A stretch of 64,000 nt of DNA, from assembly GCA_000729835.1 (NCBI GenBank), contig JFHB01000111.1, positions 1 to 64,000 on the forward strand, in the 5' to 3' direction. Positions within the stretch are counted from its first letter, which is position 1, and each line of letters begins with the position of its first letter. The notes beneath the pieces were generated by a model. It was not told the origin of the DNA and searched no databases. It worked only from the letters and a program-made list of their open reading frames with translations. Source of the DNA: Atkinsonella hypoxylon. Its lineage: Eukaryota; Ascomycota; Sordariomycetes; Hypocreales; Clavicipitaceae. Positions 37,488 through 48,746 of the stretch are shown here, piece by piece. Made by a program: the position numbers and the translations under genes.

Positions 37488-38193
37488 TGTTAAAAGTAAG
37501 CTACCCTGTAGTCTATTTTTATGCTTACTAGTTGCCTACTAGTTGCTCTATCACGTGACCCTTTTTTTGGTTATGTTACGTTAATTTTTGGTAGAGATAT
37601 TGCTGTTACTAGATATGAAACATCTGGATTTAAATAAGGCAAAGTTGCCTAACCTATAGTCAGCTTTAACAGCGTTTTTCTCCACAACTAGTAATGGTAG
37701 AAATTTAAGAAGTATATCATTCGAAAGCTAAGAATTAGGGCTATCTAATGGTATAATTGTTGGATAGAGTTGCTTATAAGGGTTGTTTGCTATTAGTAGA
37801 ATTTGTTAAATTGTGCATATAGGTTTCTCGTTTGTATAGCTGTAAGTCGATTTTTTTGTTTTTATATAGTAAATCTTTTTGCGGAAATTATAAAGTAGCC
37901 TACAAGCTGCTTCTAGCGACTACAGCCCGCCGATATAGTTAGAGAGTCTATAAGGGACTGGAAAGATTCAAGATTCTACTCTTACTTGTTTGTTACAGCG
38001 CTCTTAATATAAGATACCACTATTATTATAGTTATCTACTGCCTCTACGTGATCTATACTATACACTACAGCTTGATTTAGGCCGCTGCTGCTTCCACTA
38101 CGTGATAATTGCTAGGAGCAATTACAGGTGCTAAATCTAAGAGACCACTACCCTCTTAGATATCTAGTCCTGTAATCCCTATTATTTTCAATA
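37488..38193 (+). repeat. Solo copia LTR in X integrase
   Basis: A 706-bp LTR of the same copia family (TGTTAAAAGTAAG to TTATTTTCAATA), flanked by a perfect AAACC duplication (37483-37487 and 38194-38198). It is slightly longer than other family LTRs, partly through a duplicated TTGCCTACTAG near 37532. CACGTG is intact at 37552-37557. It interrupts X between the integrase core and its C-terminal part. It arose by insertion of a full copy followed by LTR-LTR recombination. Confidence 0.92.
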
Positions 38194-40500
38194 AAACCAC
38201 TAAGTCCTAAACAGCTATATCTAGCTGATTTAGAGCCTTCTAAGACCTATAAGCCTGATTTTACCAAAATAAGGGCTATAGGCTCCTATTGCGAAGTTCT
38301 AATTCCTTTAGAACAACGATCTAGGTTGCAGAAGCTAGCTAAAAGAACTATTCCTGGTAGACTTTTAGCTACGCTAGGTTCTAATGTATATCTAATATAC
38401 ATCCCCTCTAAACGAGCTGTTATAAAGACTAGCTTCGTTAAAATTATAGAAGGAATAGGTTCTATTTCACAGGGCATCCCTAAGGTTCCTATTGGTTCTA
38501 TAGTGGATAATCCTTCAGAGGGAGAAATCGATAACTAGCAATTAGTGGATAATTATACTCCTAAGTATCCTTATCTTAGTCATCTGGATGTGCTAAATTA
38601 TCCACTAGAACCTGTAGATTAAGCTCTTCTACTAAGCAACCCTATAGAAGCTATAGAGGCCCCTAAAGCCCCTATACCTATAGAAACACCTATAGAAGCT
38701 ACTATAGAAGCTAAAGCTGATGCTAATGCTATGGATTTAGATGGAGATATATTTTCCTTAATCAAGGATCTATGCTTTAAGGCAAGGACTAAAGCAGCTA
38801 TTACTCCTAATAGTAAGGATGAACTTCCTAATACGTAGAAGCAAGCCCTAAAAAGCTCTGCTAAGCAGCATTAGATAGAAGCTACCTATAGCGAATTTAA
38901 GCAGCTATTAGCTGCTGGAACCTTTAAATTTATAGGGAAAGACTAAGTACCTAAGGGCTAAAGAGTTCTAAAGAATAGGCTTGTTTACTGGCTTAAAAAG
39001 GATAAAGAAAATAATCCTATTAAATATAAGGCCTGCCTTATTGCTAAAGGATTTATGCAAATAGAAGGTTAAGACTATCTAGAGACCTTTGCTGCAACTA
39101 GTATTCCTCCTAGCTGGCGTATATTATTAGCTCTTGCAGCTTTTAATAACTAGGAAGTTAAGCAAATCGATTTTATAGAAGCGTTTTTAAATAGCAAGCT
39201 AAAAGAAGCTATTTATATAGAAATCCTAGATAGATTCGTTAAATTTGCAGAAGCAACGCTATTAGTAGCTAAGGTACTAAAAAGCTGTAATTATAAGCCC
39301 TCTAAAGAGCAAGTAATTAAGCTAGAAAAATCACTCTATAGTCTAAAGCAAAGTCCTAGAGAATAGCAGCAAATTCTAACAGAATTACTTTAAAAGCATA
39401 GATTTAAACCTCTTATATTAGACCCAGCAGTCTTTTATAACCCAGCTATATCTACGTATATTGCTACTTACGTAGATAACTGTCTTCTAATTAGTCTAAA
39501 TCTAAGCTATATTAACAAGCTAAAGAAGCTATTATATAAAGCTTATCTAATAGAAGATAGAGGACTAGCAGAATTCTTTCTAGGTGTGTAAATCACCCGT
39601 AATAGGTCTAAAAGGTCTATTAAAATTTACTAATCTTAATACATCCTTAAAGCCCTAGAAAGATTCAAAATGCTAGATACTAAGCCAGCTTCTATCCCTA
39701 TACAGCTGGGAATTCTAAAGCAACTAGTTACAAAACTCCTCTTAAAATCCGATTATAAGCTTTATTAGAGCATAATAGGCACTATAATGTACCTTATATT
39801 GCTAACTAGGGCTAATATTGCTTTTTCCGTTCAGTGGCTATTAACCTTCCTAGCTAAGCCCTATATAGAGCATCTAAACGCCTCTAAGCACCTCCTTTAG
39901 TACTTAGGTGGTACTAGAAGCTTTGCTATCGTTTATAAGCGTTCTAGTCTACACTCTTTAGCAGGGTCTTCCTCTAAAAAGTCTTCTAATACTACTATTA
40001 GTTGTAAAGAAGTCTTAAAGACCCTCCTTAGTTATTACAATAGCAATTTTGCTAGTGATAAAGTCTCTTCTAAATTAACCTATACTTATCTATATAAGCT
40101 AGCTAGTGGACCTATTAGTTAGAAATCGAAGAAAGCTAGTACTATTGCTCTTTCTACCTTAGAAGTAGAATCTAATGCATTGTCTAAAGCTATTAGGGAA
40201 TTAGAGTGGCTCTACAGCCTTTTTAAGGAGATAAAGCTGCCTTTAACCCCTCCTATTCCTATTAGGTGTAATAATTAAGGCGCTATAGTTACTGCTTACA
40301 ACCTAACGTTGTATAGTAGAACTAAGCATACCCTTTTGAAGTTTAACTACATTAGGGAAAAAATTCGTAAAGGTATAGCTAAGGTTAGTTATATTAATAC
40401 AAATTAGATGCTAGCAGATGGCCTAACTAAGCCTCTTGCTATTTAAAAGCATTAACAATTCATTAAGTTACTAGAGCTTTCTAGCTAGCTTATAAAAGCA
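38194..40500 (+). pseudogene. Copia X integrase end, RT and RNase H
   Basis: Resumes after the solo LTR with the integrase C-terminal region. The RT domain runs from about 38870, with S-L-Y-S-L-K-Q-S-P-R-E near 39330-39362 (family L-Y-G-L-K-Q). The catalytic box Y-V-D-N is at 39469-39480 (family Y-V-D-D). RNase H ends in S-R-T-K-H near 40315 and A-D-G-L-T-K-P near 40414-40434. Only scattered RIP-type stops interrupt the frame, so this is one of the best preserved pol regions in the window. It is still inactive. Confidence 0.88.
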
Positions 40501-40729
40501 ATAAAAACACTTAAAAAATCGAAAAGCAACGAAAAACAGTTAAAAATCGAAAACAACAAAAACAATTAACAATAACTAGTTATATTTAACTATAACTACC
40601 CTGGAATTGCTGGAATTAATTATGTTATTTAGTTCTGTTATTAGTACTATATTTTGTTAGTTGATTCTAACTTAGATATCTTTTAAAGGAGCTAAGTTGC
40701 TTATAGAACTGGTTACTTCTTATATTTCT

Positions 40730-40737
40730 AGAGGGAG
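40730..40737 (+). other. Copia X polypurine tract
   Basis: AGAGGGAG directly before the 3' LTR, identical to 58146-58153 in copy 3. Such tracts prime plus-strand DNA synthesis in LTR elements. Confidence 0.85.
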
Positions 40738-41429
40738 TGTTAAAAATAAGCTACCCTATATAGCCTATTTTTATGCCTACTAGTTGCTCTATTACGTAAC
40801 CCTTATTAGGTCTTGTTACGTTGATTTTTGGTAGAGATATTGTTGTTACTAGATGTAAACATCTAGATTTAACTAAGGCAAAGTTGCCTAACCTATAGTT
40901 AACTTTAACAGCGATTTTCTTTACAACTAGTAATAGTAGAAATTTAAGAAGTATACCATTTAAAAGCTAAGAATTAGGGCTATCTAATAGTATAATTGTT
41001 AGATAGAGTTACTTATAAGGGTTGCTTATTATTAGTAGAATTTATTAAATTATGCATATAAGCGTCTCGTTTGTATAGCTGTAAGTCGATTTTTTTGTTT
41101 TTATATAGTAAATCTTTTTGCAGAAATTATAAAGTAGCCTATAAGCTCCTTCTAGCGACTATAGCCCGCCGATATAGTTAATAGGTCTATAAGGGACTAG
41201 AAAGATTCAAGATCCTACCCTTACTAAGTTCGTTACAGCGCTCTCAATATAAAGATACTACTATTACAGTTATCTATTGCCTCTACGTGATCTATACTAT
41301 ACACTACAGCTTGATTTAGGCCGCTGCTGCTTCCACTACGTGATAATTGCTAGGAGCAATTACAGATGCTAAATATAAGAGACCACTACCCTCTTCTATC
41401 TAGTCCTGTAATCCCTATTATTTTCAATA
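40738..41429 (+). repeat. 3' LTR of copia X
   Basis: A 692-bp LTR ending TTATTTTCAATA, followed by TATAC, the RIP-altered partner of TGTAC at 204-208. The E-box equivalent near 40790 reads TACGTA, both outer bases changed as expected for CA to TA on each strand. Confidence 0.9.
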
Positions 41430-44270
41430 TATACAGTTAGCCTTCTATAGGATTTAGATAGTAAATAGTAAAAAGCACCTTATAGCATTTTACACCTAGT
41501 TTAGCCTCTTTAAATAGCTAGTTTATCCCTTTAGGTTAGTAGAGGCTCTAGCTATATTCTAACAATATATTAATAGTGCGCTAGAAGAGGCCCTTAGAGA
41601 TTATATAACTGCTTATCTAGATAACGTTCTTATTTATATAGAGGGTTCTAGAAAAGACTATATATATAAGGTATAAAGGATCCTAGAAAAGTTATAGTTA
41701 GTAAGGCTGCACTTAGATCTTAAGAAATACTGCTTTACTATAACTAAAGTTAAATACCTTAGCTTTATAGTAGTAGTAAAAAGGGAAATATACCTAAATC
41801 TAGAGAAAATTATAGCTATTTAGGAGTAGTAAGCTTCTACTAGGTTGTAAGGGGTATAAAGCTTCCTTAGATTTATAAACTTTTACTATAACTTTATATT
41901 AAATTTCTTAGATATTATAGAGCCTCTAGTTAACTTAATAAAGAAGAGAGTTCTATTCTAGTAAATAAAGGAATATAAGAGGTTATTTATAAGGCTTAAG
42001 GAGGCCTTTACCTTATACCTAGTTTTAGCCTAATAGAACTTTAAGAAGAATATAGTAGTAAAAGCTAATTGTTTAAAAGAGGCCCTTAGTAGCTATTTAT
42101 CCTAATATAATAAAGCTAGCGTACTGCAGCCTATAGTATACTATTTAGTAAGGTTATCTCTAGCTTAATATAACTATACTATTTATAATAAGGAGCTCTT
42201 AGCAATAATATCTTACCTTAAAGCCTAAGCAGTAAAGCTATAGAGAGTAGTATACCTCTTTATAATTCTTACTAACTATAAGAATTTAGAATACTTTATA
42301 TCTCTATAAGAAATCTTTAAGTGTTAAGCTAAGTAGGTAGAACTTCTCTCTCTCTTTAACTACTACCTATAATACTGCTTAGAGCTATAGATAGAGCAAC
42401 TAAATATATTATTATAATAAGAGTAGAATTAAGATAGAGTAACGCTATAGATAGGCTAGGTCCTTTAGCCTCTCTCTATTAGCTGCCTTAGCGCTCTCTA
42501 TAGAGATAAAGAGAAAGAGAAGGTTATAAAGAATATTGCAGTAGAAATAGCTAGTAAAGTAACGCTAGAAAGTTAACTAGCTGCAGCTTTATAGATACTA
42601 GCTAGAATAACGCTATTTCTAAATAAACACTTATAAAGCCTATAGAACTAAGGAGTATAAAAAAACTTAGTATACTTAATAAGGTTAAATGTAGTTTAGA
42701 AGAGAAAGAGAAGGTTTTTATTAAAAGTAAAGATATAAAAATAGATTATAAACTACACTCTTAATGCATAAAGGGCGCTAGTTTACTAAAGCTGCCTTTA
42801 GGTCCTTAAGTATAAGCTATTAACTACTATACTAATATATAGAATATATAAGTTACTAATATTAAGCTACTTAGAATAAAATACTATATTCTAGATATTA
42901 ATATATAACTACTACTAGAATAAGCTGTTCTAAGATATTGCTTAATATATTTAAAACTACTACTATTATAGCAGCTAAAAGAGTAAAAGGTTACAGTAAG
43001 GCCTATTACAACTTATTTTAGCGCTAAATAGGTATTAGTTATAGATCTCTATAGATTTTATAATAGATTTACTAGCGCTAAACTAGGCTACACTCTTTTA
43101 CTTAATAGTTATTACTAATTAGCTTTTAAAGTATATATAGTTAAAGGTAATAACCTTTATAGAGGTAAAGGAATATACCTAGCTGTTTAAGCACTATTAG
43201 TAGTAGTTTTATAGGTTCTTAAAGTAAATTATCTCTAACTATAGTTTAAATTAGTTAAGCACCTTTTAAACTACTCTCTATTGCCTTATTAGAATTAAAT
43301 AATTACTATTTACATTCTATTACCTATAGATAAACAGTAAAATAAAGAGAGTTAATTAAGAAGTATAAGTAATTCTATAGGTTATAGTTACCTTTTTGCA
43401 GTTTAACTAGCTTAAATATCTCTCTATATACTAGCTAGCTATTAACAATAGGAATTCCTTAGTAATAAGTATAAGTTTAAACTAAGTAATATATAGGTAT
43501 AATATAGACTTTATTTAAAAGCTAATAGATAAAGGGAAGTTCTAAGTTTTATATAAAGAGTAAGCACTAGCGTTCCTTAAATAGCTATAGAAAGGTATAA
43601 ATATTACTTAAGCTATAATTAACTTTACTTAGTAAAGGCAGTAAAAGTAGTTAAATAAAAGCTATAGGCTAATAGAATAGTATAAGGTAGAGAACTTAGT
43701 TTAGCTAACGCTTTATTATATTAAAATAAACTACTTAAGTTAAAAGCTTAATTAAATTATAGTAAAGTATATAGTTATAGATATACTAATACCTTTAACT
43801 ATAAAGTTAAATATTTTACTAGAAATTTACTTAGTTTTTTATATTAACCTTATTAAGTAAGTAGTAATAAACTCTTTACCTTTTTAGTAACTAGTAAACT
43901 TAAGGCTTAGTTTTAAGCTAACTATAATAGATATTAACTTATTCCTTAAGGAATATAGAGTAAAGGAAATTCTAGCTACTAAAAACGCTTTAAGCTAAGA
44001 GAAACACTATTAAGTGCTTATTAAGTAAGTAGAATTTATTTAGCTTATATAGAAACTACTAAAAAACTTTCTTAATATAGAGGTATTAGATTAATTTAAG
44101 TTATAGTAGAAAGACGCTTAATTTAATAATAGGCCTAGTAAAAGTATAGTAAAATTTTATATAAACTTTAATAATAACTTAGTTACTTTTAACTAAAAAT
44201 AAAAGAAAATAAACTCTTCTTTATAGAAGCCTATATAATAGCTATAAAAAAAAATAAAAATAAAAATAAA
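41430..44270 (+). pseudogene. Gypsy E pol: RT, RNase H, integrase, chromodomain
   Basis: Continues the RT frame of 1-208. The RT box is Y-L-D-N at 41614-41625 (normally Y-L-D-D), followed by V-L-I-Y. RNase H spans about 41980-42420. The integrase zinc-binding part lies near 42890-42990, and its core begins with S-I-D-F-I-I-D-L near 43045. A chromodomain lies at about 43950-44105 (Y-R-V-K-E-I-L-A-T-K, then L-I-K). This is a chromovirus-type Ty3/gypsy element, distinct in sequence from A/B/C and from D. Dense RIP-type stops and active-site Asp-to-Asn changes show it is dead. Confidence 0.8.
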
Positions 44271-46333
44271 AGAAATTTCTTAGTAAGTAGTAAAGAGGCA
44301 GTAGTGCTTATAGCGTAAAGGTATAACTACCTAAAAGGCACTTTATTGCTCTTTAAGTAGTTATAGAATAAAAGCTAGAGAAGCTATATAGTGCCCCTAG
44401 AGTAGTGTAGAAGCTAGAGCTAGAATAGCAGTACTAGTAAAAGGTATAAAGGCTAAAGTAAGTAAGAATATAACTAGCGCTCTAGATTAAGGCTTTACTC
44501 TAGTAGGTATAAATAAGAATATAATATCTTAAATAGCTTAACGCCTTAGGCATAAAGGTATAGTCTCTAGAGGGAGAAAAATAGAGAGAGAGAAAGTAAA
44601 AAGAGTAATAAGCTAAGTTAGAGTTATATACTCTAGAAATATAGATAGCAATTAGTGCTATAAGTAGTTTAAGCTTTTAAGCTTTACCTAAAGGTAAGTG
44701 TATTTTTAGTGTATTACCTTAAGGTTATTCTATAAGAGTAAAGAGACAATATATAGCAGTAAAGAAGCCTTATATAGCAGTAAAGAGATAGTAGTAGTAA
44801 AGATTAATAGTATATAATAAGGTATAAGTATAGGTAGCAGCAATAAAAAGAGTATAGTAATAGCAGTAGTAGTAGTAGGTATAAAGAAGAATAAGAAGTT
44901 ATTATTAATATCTATAGAGATATACTTATACTTATTAGAGTTAAACTTATTATTCTTTAGAACAATAAGGGCTATAGTACTCTTATAAATTATAGAAAAA
45001 GAGAAAGTAAGCGTAAAAGAGCTACTAGCTTAAGTTATATAATAAGGAGAAGAAGAGAGCGTAACCTTCTTTTCTATATAATTAGCAGTAAGTATATCCT
45101 TAAGAATAGTATTATAGTAATTATATATATTTAAGAACTTATAGATAAAAATAGTTTAGTAGGTAAGCTAGCTAAAGTAAAAGGGAATTAATATAAACTT
45201 AACTATAAAACCTTAGTTAGTAAGTTTCTATATTTTAGTAAAGTAATACTATAGATAAGAATACTTAATAAAGAGGCTTAAATTCTAAATGCAGCCTCTA
45301 TACCTCTATATATACAGTTAGTATCCTCTCCTTTAGCTAAAATAACAGTTATATAAGCTTTTTTTATAAAGGTTATTATAATATAGTATATAAATATCTT
45401 TAAGGATATTGCTATTAAATAGCTCTAAATTATTTAAGTCTTCTTATATAAAGAAACTATAGATATAGCAGCAATAAAGAACTATTAGCGCTATAGAAGT
45501 AAGAGCAGTAAGGGCACTAGCGCTAATAATATAGCTATTAAAGTTCTAAATGTATTCTAGGTTAGTAAAGAGATAAGCTATATATAGATAAAGAAGCAAT
45601 ATACTTTAGGCTAATAGAATAATATTTTGCGGTTTTTATTAGCTAGCTACTTATAGTTAAATATATTTTGTTTAAAGGCAATAGAAAGGAGTTCTCTTAC
45701 GTTAAAAGAAGTAGTAGTAGCTATATAGTAAAAAAAGAAATTTTAAGAAGTAATAAAGGAATTATTTATTTATAATATAAAGGTAAAATGTAATATAAAG
45801 AAGAAAGAAAAAGATAAAAAAGAGAGAAAAGAAATTATTTATTTTTATATTAGAAATAGCTAAGAGCTAGCTACTAGTTTATTGTACACTAAAAGAATAA
45901 TAATAATAATAACTGTTTACACTCTACTAGCTATTAGTTTATTGCGCACTAAGAGAATAACACTAATAATAACTATTTACGCTTTACACCCTTAATAATA
46001 CCCCTTATATATAAATAGGTTATATATATCTAACAACTATTTATAATAGCAATAAGGATAAAAGAGAGAGAGTGCCTTTTAGTTAATAAAAGGGATTATT
46101 ATATAATAATTGCTTTAAATATAAGAAGACCTAAGAATATAGGTAGTTTATATACTAGTAACACTAGCATTATAGCTAGCGCCTATATAATAGGTAGATA
46201 ATTAATAGCTATATATAGAGAATTATAAGGTAGAGAGAGGTAGAGAGATAATAAACCCTAAAAGGGTATAATTAAGCAGAGGGGCGTAATTAACCTATTA
46301 TAGCGTAACTAATAGGTTAGTTAGTAGAGCAAT
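44271..46333 (+). other. Gypsy E downstream region, content unknown
   Basis: Two kilobases after the chromodomain. Plus-strand frames rich in Gln, Ser, Lys and Arg can be followed if TAA/TAG are taken as RIP products, but no domain is recognised. A TATA-box-like TATATAAATAGG occurs near 46011-46022, so the 3' LTR of E may begin in the right part. The partner LTR lies outside the window, so no boundary can be set. It contains the 60-bp tandem repeat at 45869. Confidence 0.4.
45869..45988 (+). repeat. Two tandem 60-bp repeats
   Basis: The unit beginning AGCTACTAGTTTATTG at 45869 is repeated at 45929 as AGCTATTAGTTTATTG, with a period of exactly 60 bp. The copies differ by several CA/TA and CG/TA type changes. 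Repeats of this kind occur in LTR U3 regions, but here that is a guess. Confidence 0.8.
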
Positions 46334-46338
46334 TAACA

Positions 46339-46440
46339 TATCAACAATAACGAACTATACTATATAGGCGCTAATAGCACTTCGCATTAGCGGAGCGCGT
46401 TCCCTTTTGCGGAGTAACCTAGTAGTCTGTTCTTTTTACA
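46339..46440 (+). repeat. TRIM left LTR
   Basis: A 102-bp LTR. It contains the CG-rich core CTTCGCATTAGCGGAGCGCG and TTTTGCGGAG, shared with the right LTR at 46675-46776; differences are mostly C/T or G/A. Confidence 0.87.
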
Positions 46441-46453
46441 GTTATAAGCCTAG
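46441..46453 (+). other. TRIM primer-binding site
   Basis: GTTATAAGCCTAG, 13 bases shared with the site of copia X (901-914). It corresponds to the anticodon-arm part of initiator Met-tRNA with one or two RIP changes, the half-tRNA priming used by several copia elements. Confidence 0.7.
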
Positions 46454-46603
46454 TTTACACTATCCCTACAGTTTAAATTCTATCTACATCTATTTTTTAA
46501 AGCATCTAGAAAAACATTAGAAAAACACCAGAAAAATATTACAAAATTTTAGAGGTTATATAAGCTCTCCTTAAACCTATATTAGCAACCCCTAGATAAA
46601 CAA

Positions 46604-46625
46604 CGGCTAAATCTCGGCTAAATCT
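46604..46625 (+). repeat. 11-bp tandem repeat inside the TRIM
   Basis: CGGCTAAATCT occurs twice in tandem (46604-46614, 46615-46625), followed by CGGAT. Too short to interpret. Confidence 0.8.
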
Positions 46626-46674
46626 CGGATCTTTCCTATAGTTACGTAGGTGTTACCTAGTAACTAGGGGGGTA

Positions 46675-46776
46675 TATTAACAATAACGAACTATACTATA
46701 TAGGCGCCAATAGTACTTCGCATTAGCGGAGCGCGTTCCCTTTTGCGGAGTGACCTAGTAGTCTGTCCTTTTGATA
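46675..46776 (+). repeat. TRIM right LTR
   Basis: A 102-bp LTR, preceded by the polypurine tract and followed by TAACA. Confidence 0.87.
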
Positions 46777-46781
46777 TAACA

Positions 46782-47041
46782 GCTGTTGCTAAGGTGCTAT
46801 AGGCAATTAAAGGGAAGGGAGGTAGAGTAAACGTTTGTTTATATATTAGCCCTATAACACTACACTAATAATAAATAGTACATTAATGCAGCAATAGAAC
46901 AGCTAGAGTAAAGCGCCTAGGCGCAAACGTTATACCTCTATCTTTTTATAAGTAAACAATAGAGGAAATGTAAAGGGGGAGTAAATAGAGAGTTAGCTGC
47001 TATCTATAGCACTTACTATAAACAATAAAAGGGATTGTTAT
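46782..47041. other. Flank between the TRIM and gypsy C, with hairpin-forming repeat
   Basis: Host sequence, probably the 3' part of gypsy E. The arm GAGGTAGAGTAAACGTTTG (46819-46837) is inverted, with small gaps, at 46924-46940. Within the interval lies the perfect 12-bp palindrome GCGCCTAGGCGC (46913-46924). Lightly RIP-mutated. GTTAT at 47037-47041 is the probable left target duplication of gypsy C. No gene seen. Confidence 0.6.
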
Positions 47042-47284
47042 TGTTACGGTGGGATCTGACGTGGGTTTGTCGGAAGTGACAATAGGTTGTTGGATTCGCT
47101 TAGTTATGCAATAAATCGTAAGAGGAGTTGTAAGAGCTTCTATAAGGAGCATCTAGAAATAGTGTTCTAGTGAATAATTATTTATTGTTTAATCTAACTA
47201 CCTAAGTGTTGCTTCTAACTACTTATATATAATTGCAGTTATATACACTAGTAACCTATAGGTCTATAGAATTATCCTATAACA
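47042..47284 (-). repeat. 3' LTR of gypsy C
   Basis: A 243-bp LTR. On the plus strand it starts TGTTACGGTGGGATC and ends CCTATAACA. Preceded by GTTAT, the probable target duplication; its partner is outside the window. Confidence 0.88.
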
Positions 47285-48109
47285 AGTGCTGCCTCTACAA
47301 AAAAGATTAGCTGTTCTAGCTGTTCTAAAATTAATTGTTAGTTGTTAGAAGGCGTATTAGATTGAACTAAATAACTTGTTAATCTAGCTGTTATAAAAGG
47401 CGCAGAAAGGTAGTTGTTATTTTATTACGTAAGCACGCATTATTGTTGTTGTAGTGCAATCTGCAGCGTAGGTTGCTATATTTATGTATTTTTCTATATA
47501 CTTACAATACCTAAATTACACTTATAATCTAGTAACTATTAAATCTATATATTAAATTAACGGATTTCCTTAAACCTAATAGAGCGTTAAAGCTTATTCT
47601 ATATCCTATATATAAGTGAAGTTGCGCAAAATTATCCTAGATAATGTTAAATCCTATAAATTAATCTTATATAATAAAGCTAATTTATTAAATCTATATA
47701 GTATATTCTTTATATAAGATTATTCTATGTAGTGTTAAAAGTATTAAAATTAATCTATATTAAAGTAAATTTTCTATTAAATCCCTTTAGTGTATTTCTT
47801 TATATATATACAGCCTATTCTAATCCCTAGGCATTAGTAATAGCAGCAAATTGTTAGTTAGTTGTAGTAAGCTGTTAGTTCTCTCTAGAAAGTAAAGCTA
47901 AAGAATATTCCTAGCAGCTTTAAGGAGGGTTTTGCCTAAAAGGCGCTAGTCTTACGCTTAGTAGGTGTTTCTGCTAGTTTACCTATAGTTAGCCTCTTAG
48001 TTAGCGTTTTTACCTTAGTTAGTATTAGCTTTACTGCAGAAGGTATTTCTTATAGAATTAATAGAGAGAAATATATTAAAGATAGATTAATTAGGATAAA
48101 CTAAGCACT

Positions 48110-48746
48110 TCTTCTACGTTAAATAGTGCTAAATCTATTACTAAAGAGGCCTTATGCAGCAATAGGCTAGTTAGCTAAGCATTCTAAGAAGTTTATATAA
48201 ATACAGTTAATTTTGTGTTATAAGTATCTACTTTCTGCCTATAGTGTATTAATATTGCTAGCAACCTTTAGTAAGGTTTTATTTTTATTAATAACGTTAT
48301 TAATACCTTTATTAAATTAACTTATACTATTTAGTTAGTTATATATACTGTAAATAGCAGTCTATAATTTGTTAAACTGCTTATTAAATAGACCTCCTTT
48401 AGCCTCTATTTTAACCTAATTAATCTTTTTATTTAACTTATTAATTTTAGTAATATAGAGGTTAAGTTGCTTCTATATAGTATTACTACCTATAGGAGTG
48501 TCCTTAAGGTAGGCTTTAATTATTTCTTTAGCGTTAGATTTATACTTCTCCTAAAGGAGACTATTACACTAGCTCTAGGATTGCACCTTAGCTAATAGAA
48601 TAAAGAGTAAGTTTACGCAGCTAATACTAGCTAAGGCACCTACAATAGTGCTGTTAATTCTACTGAATTTATTAGAGAAGTAAATAGTAAGTAACGCTGC
48701 TTGTAACAGTAAACTAGTGGATAAATCTACAGTAATAGTTTCTTTG
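48110..48746 (-). pseudogene. Gypsy C third coding region, partial
   Basis: Minus-strand frame homologous to 24700-25335 of gypsy A, with fewer mutations. From the cut end it reads a T-S-L-L-L-Q-A-A-L-L-T-I-Y-F stretch, then the hydrophobic segment around 48662-48601. A Lys/Asn/Leu-rich part with heptad-like spacing continues to about 48300. Stops are RIP-type. It supports the view that this family carries a membrane-associated third protein. Confidence 0.55.

Larger units (their letters stand above)
209..41429 (+). mobile_element. Copia-type LTR retrotransposon X, interrupted and rearranged
   Basis: A Ty1/copia element inserted in the RT of gypsy E. Its outer LTRs are 209-900 and 40738-41429, both 692 bp. 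They are flanked by TGTAC (204-208) and TATAC (41430-41434), a 5-bp target duplication with one RIP change. Internal order: leader, gag, protease, integrase, RT, RNase H. The body is split by gypsy D (5469-35482) and by a solo LTR (37488-38193). The 5' end also carries an extra LTR-leader-gag module (2443-4690) without a matching 3' LTR. The left part is heavily RIP-mutated and the part right of D much less so. It belongs to the same family as the copies at 13591-21427 and 51020-58846. Confidence 0.85.
46339..46776 (+). mobile_element. TRIM: miniature LTR retrotransposon
   Basis: A 438-bp non-coding element with 102-bp LTRs (46339-46440 and 46675-46776), a 234-bp interior and a perfect target duplication TAACA (46334-46338 and 46777-46781). 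The inferred LTR termini TGTCAACAATAACG and TTTTGACA are inverted; the observed TATC/TATT and GATA are RIP forms, and the left end reads TTTTTACA. The primer-binding site GTTATAAGCCTAG (46441-46453) matches that of the copia family. A polypurine tract AGGGGGG (46666-46672) lies 2 bp before the right LTR. It has no coding capacity, so it must have been moved by the proteins of another element. Much of its CG content is intact. Confidence 0.87.
47042..48746 (-). mobile_element. Gypsy C, 3' end only, interrupted by gypsy B
   Basis: A member of the gypsy A family on the minus strand: the 3' LTR (47042-47284) and 1.46 kb of adjacent interior, matching 23631-25330 of gypsy A. It is cut at 48746 by gypsy B. 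The rest should lie beyond the right window edge. Noticeably less RIP-mutated than A, so it is the best view of this region. Confidence 0.88.

Noticed and set aside
46111..46155. Zinc-knuckle-like C-F-K-Y-K-K-T in the E downstream region
   Set aside because: Only one of the four ligands is present, and restoring the others would need changes that are not RIP-type.
46339..46776. Helitron or terminal-inverted-repeat MITE, because of CTAG and small hairpins in the 102-bp repeats
   Set aside because: The repeats are direct, there is a 5-bp target duplication, and a primer-binding site and polypurine tract are in the right places. This fits a TRIM.
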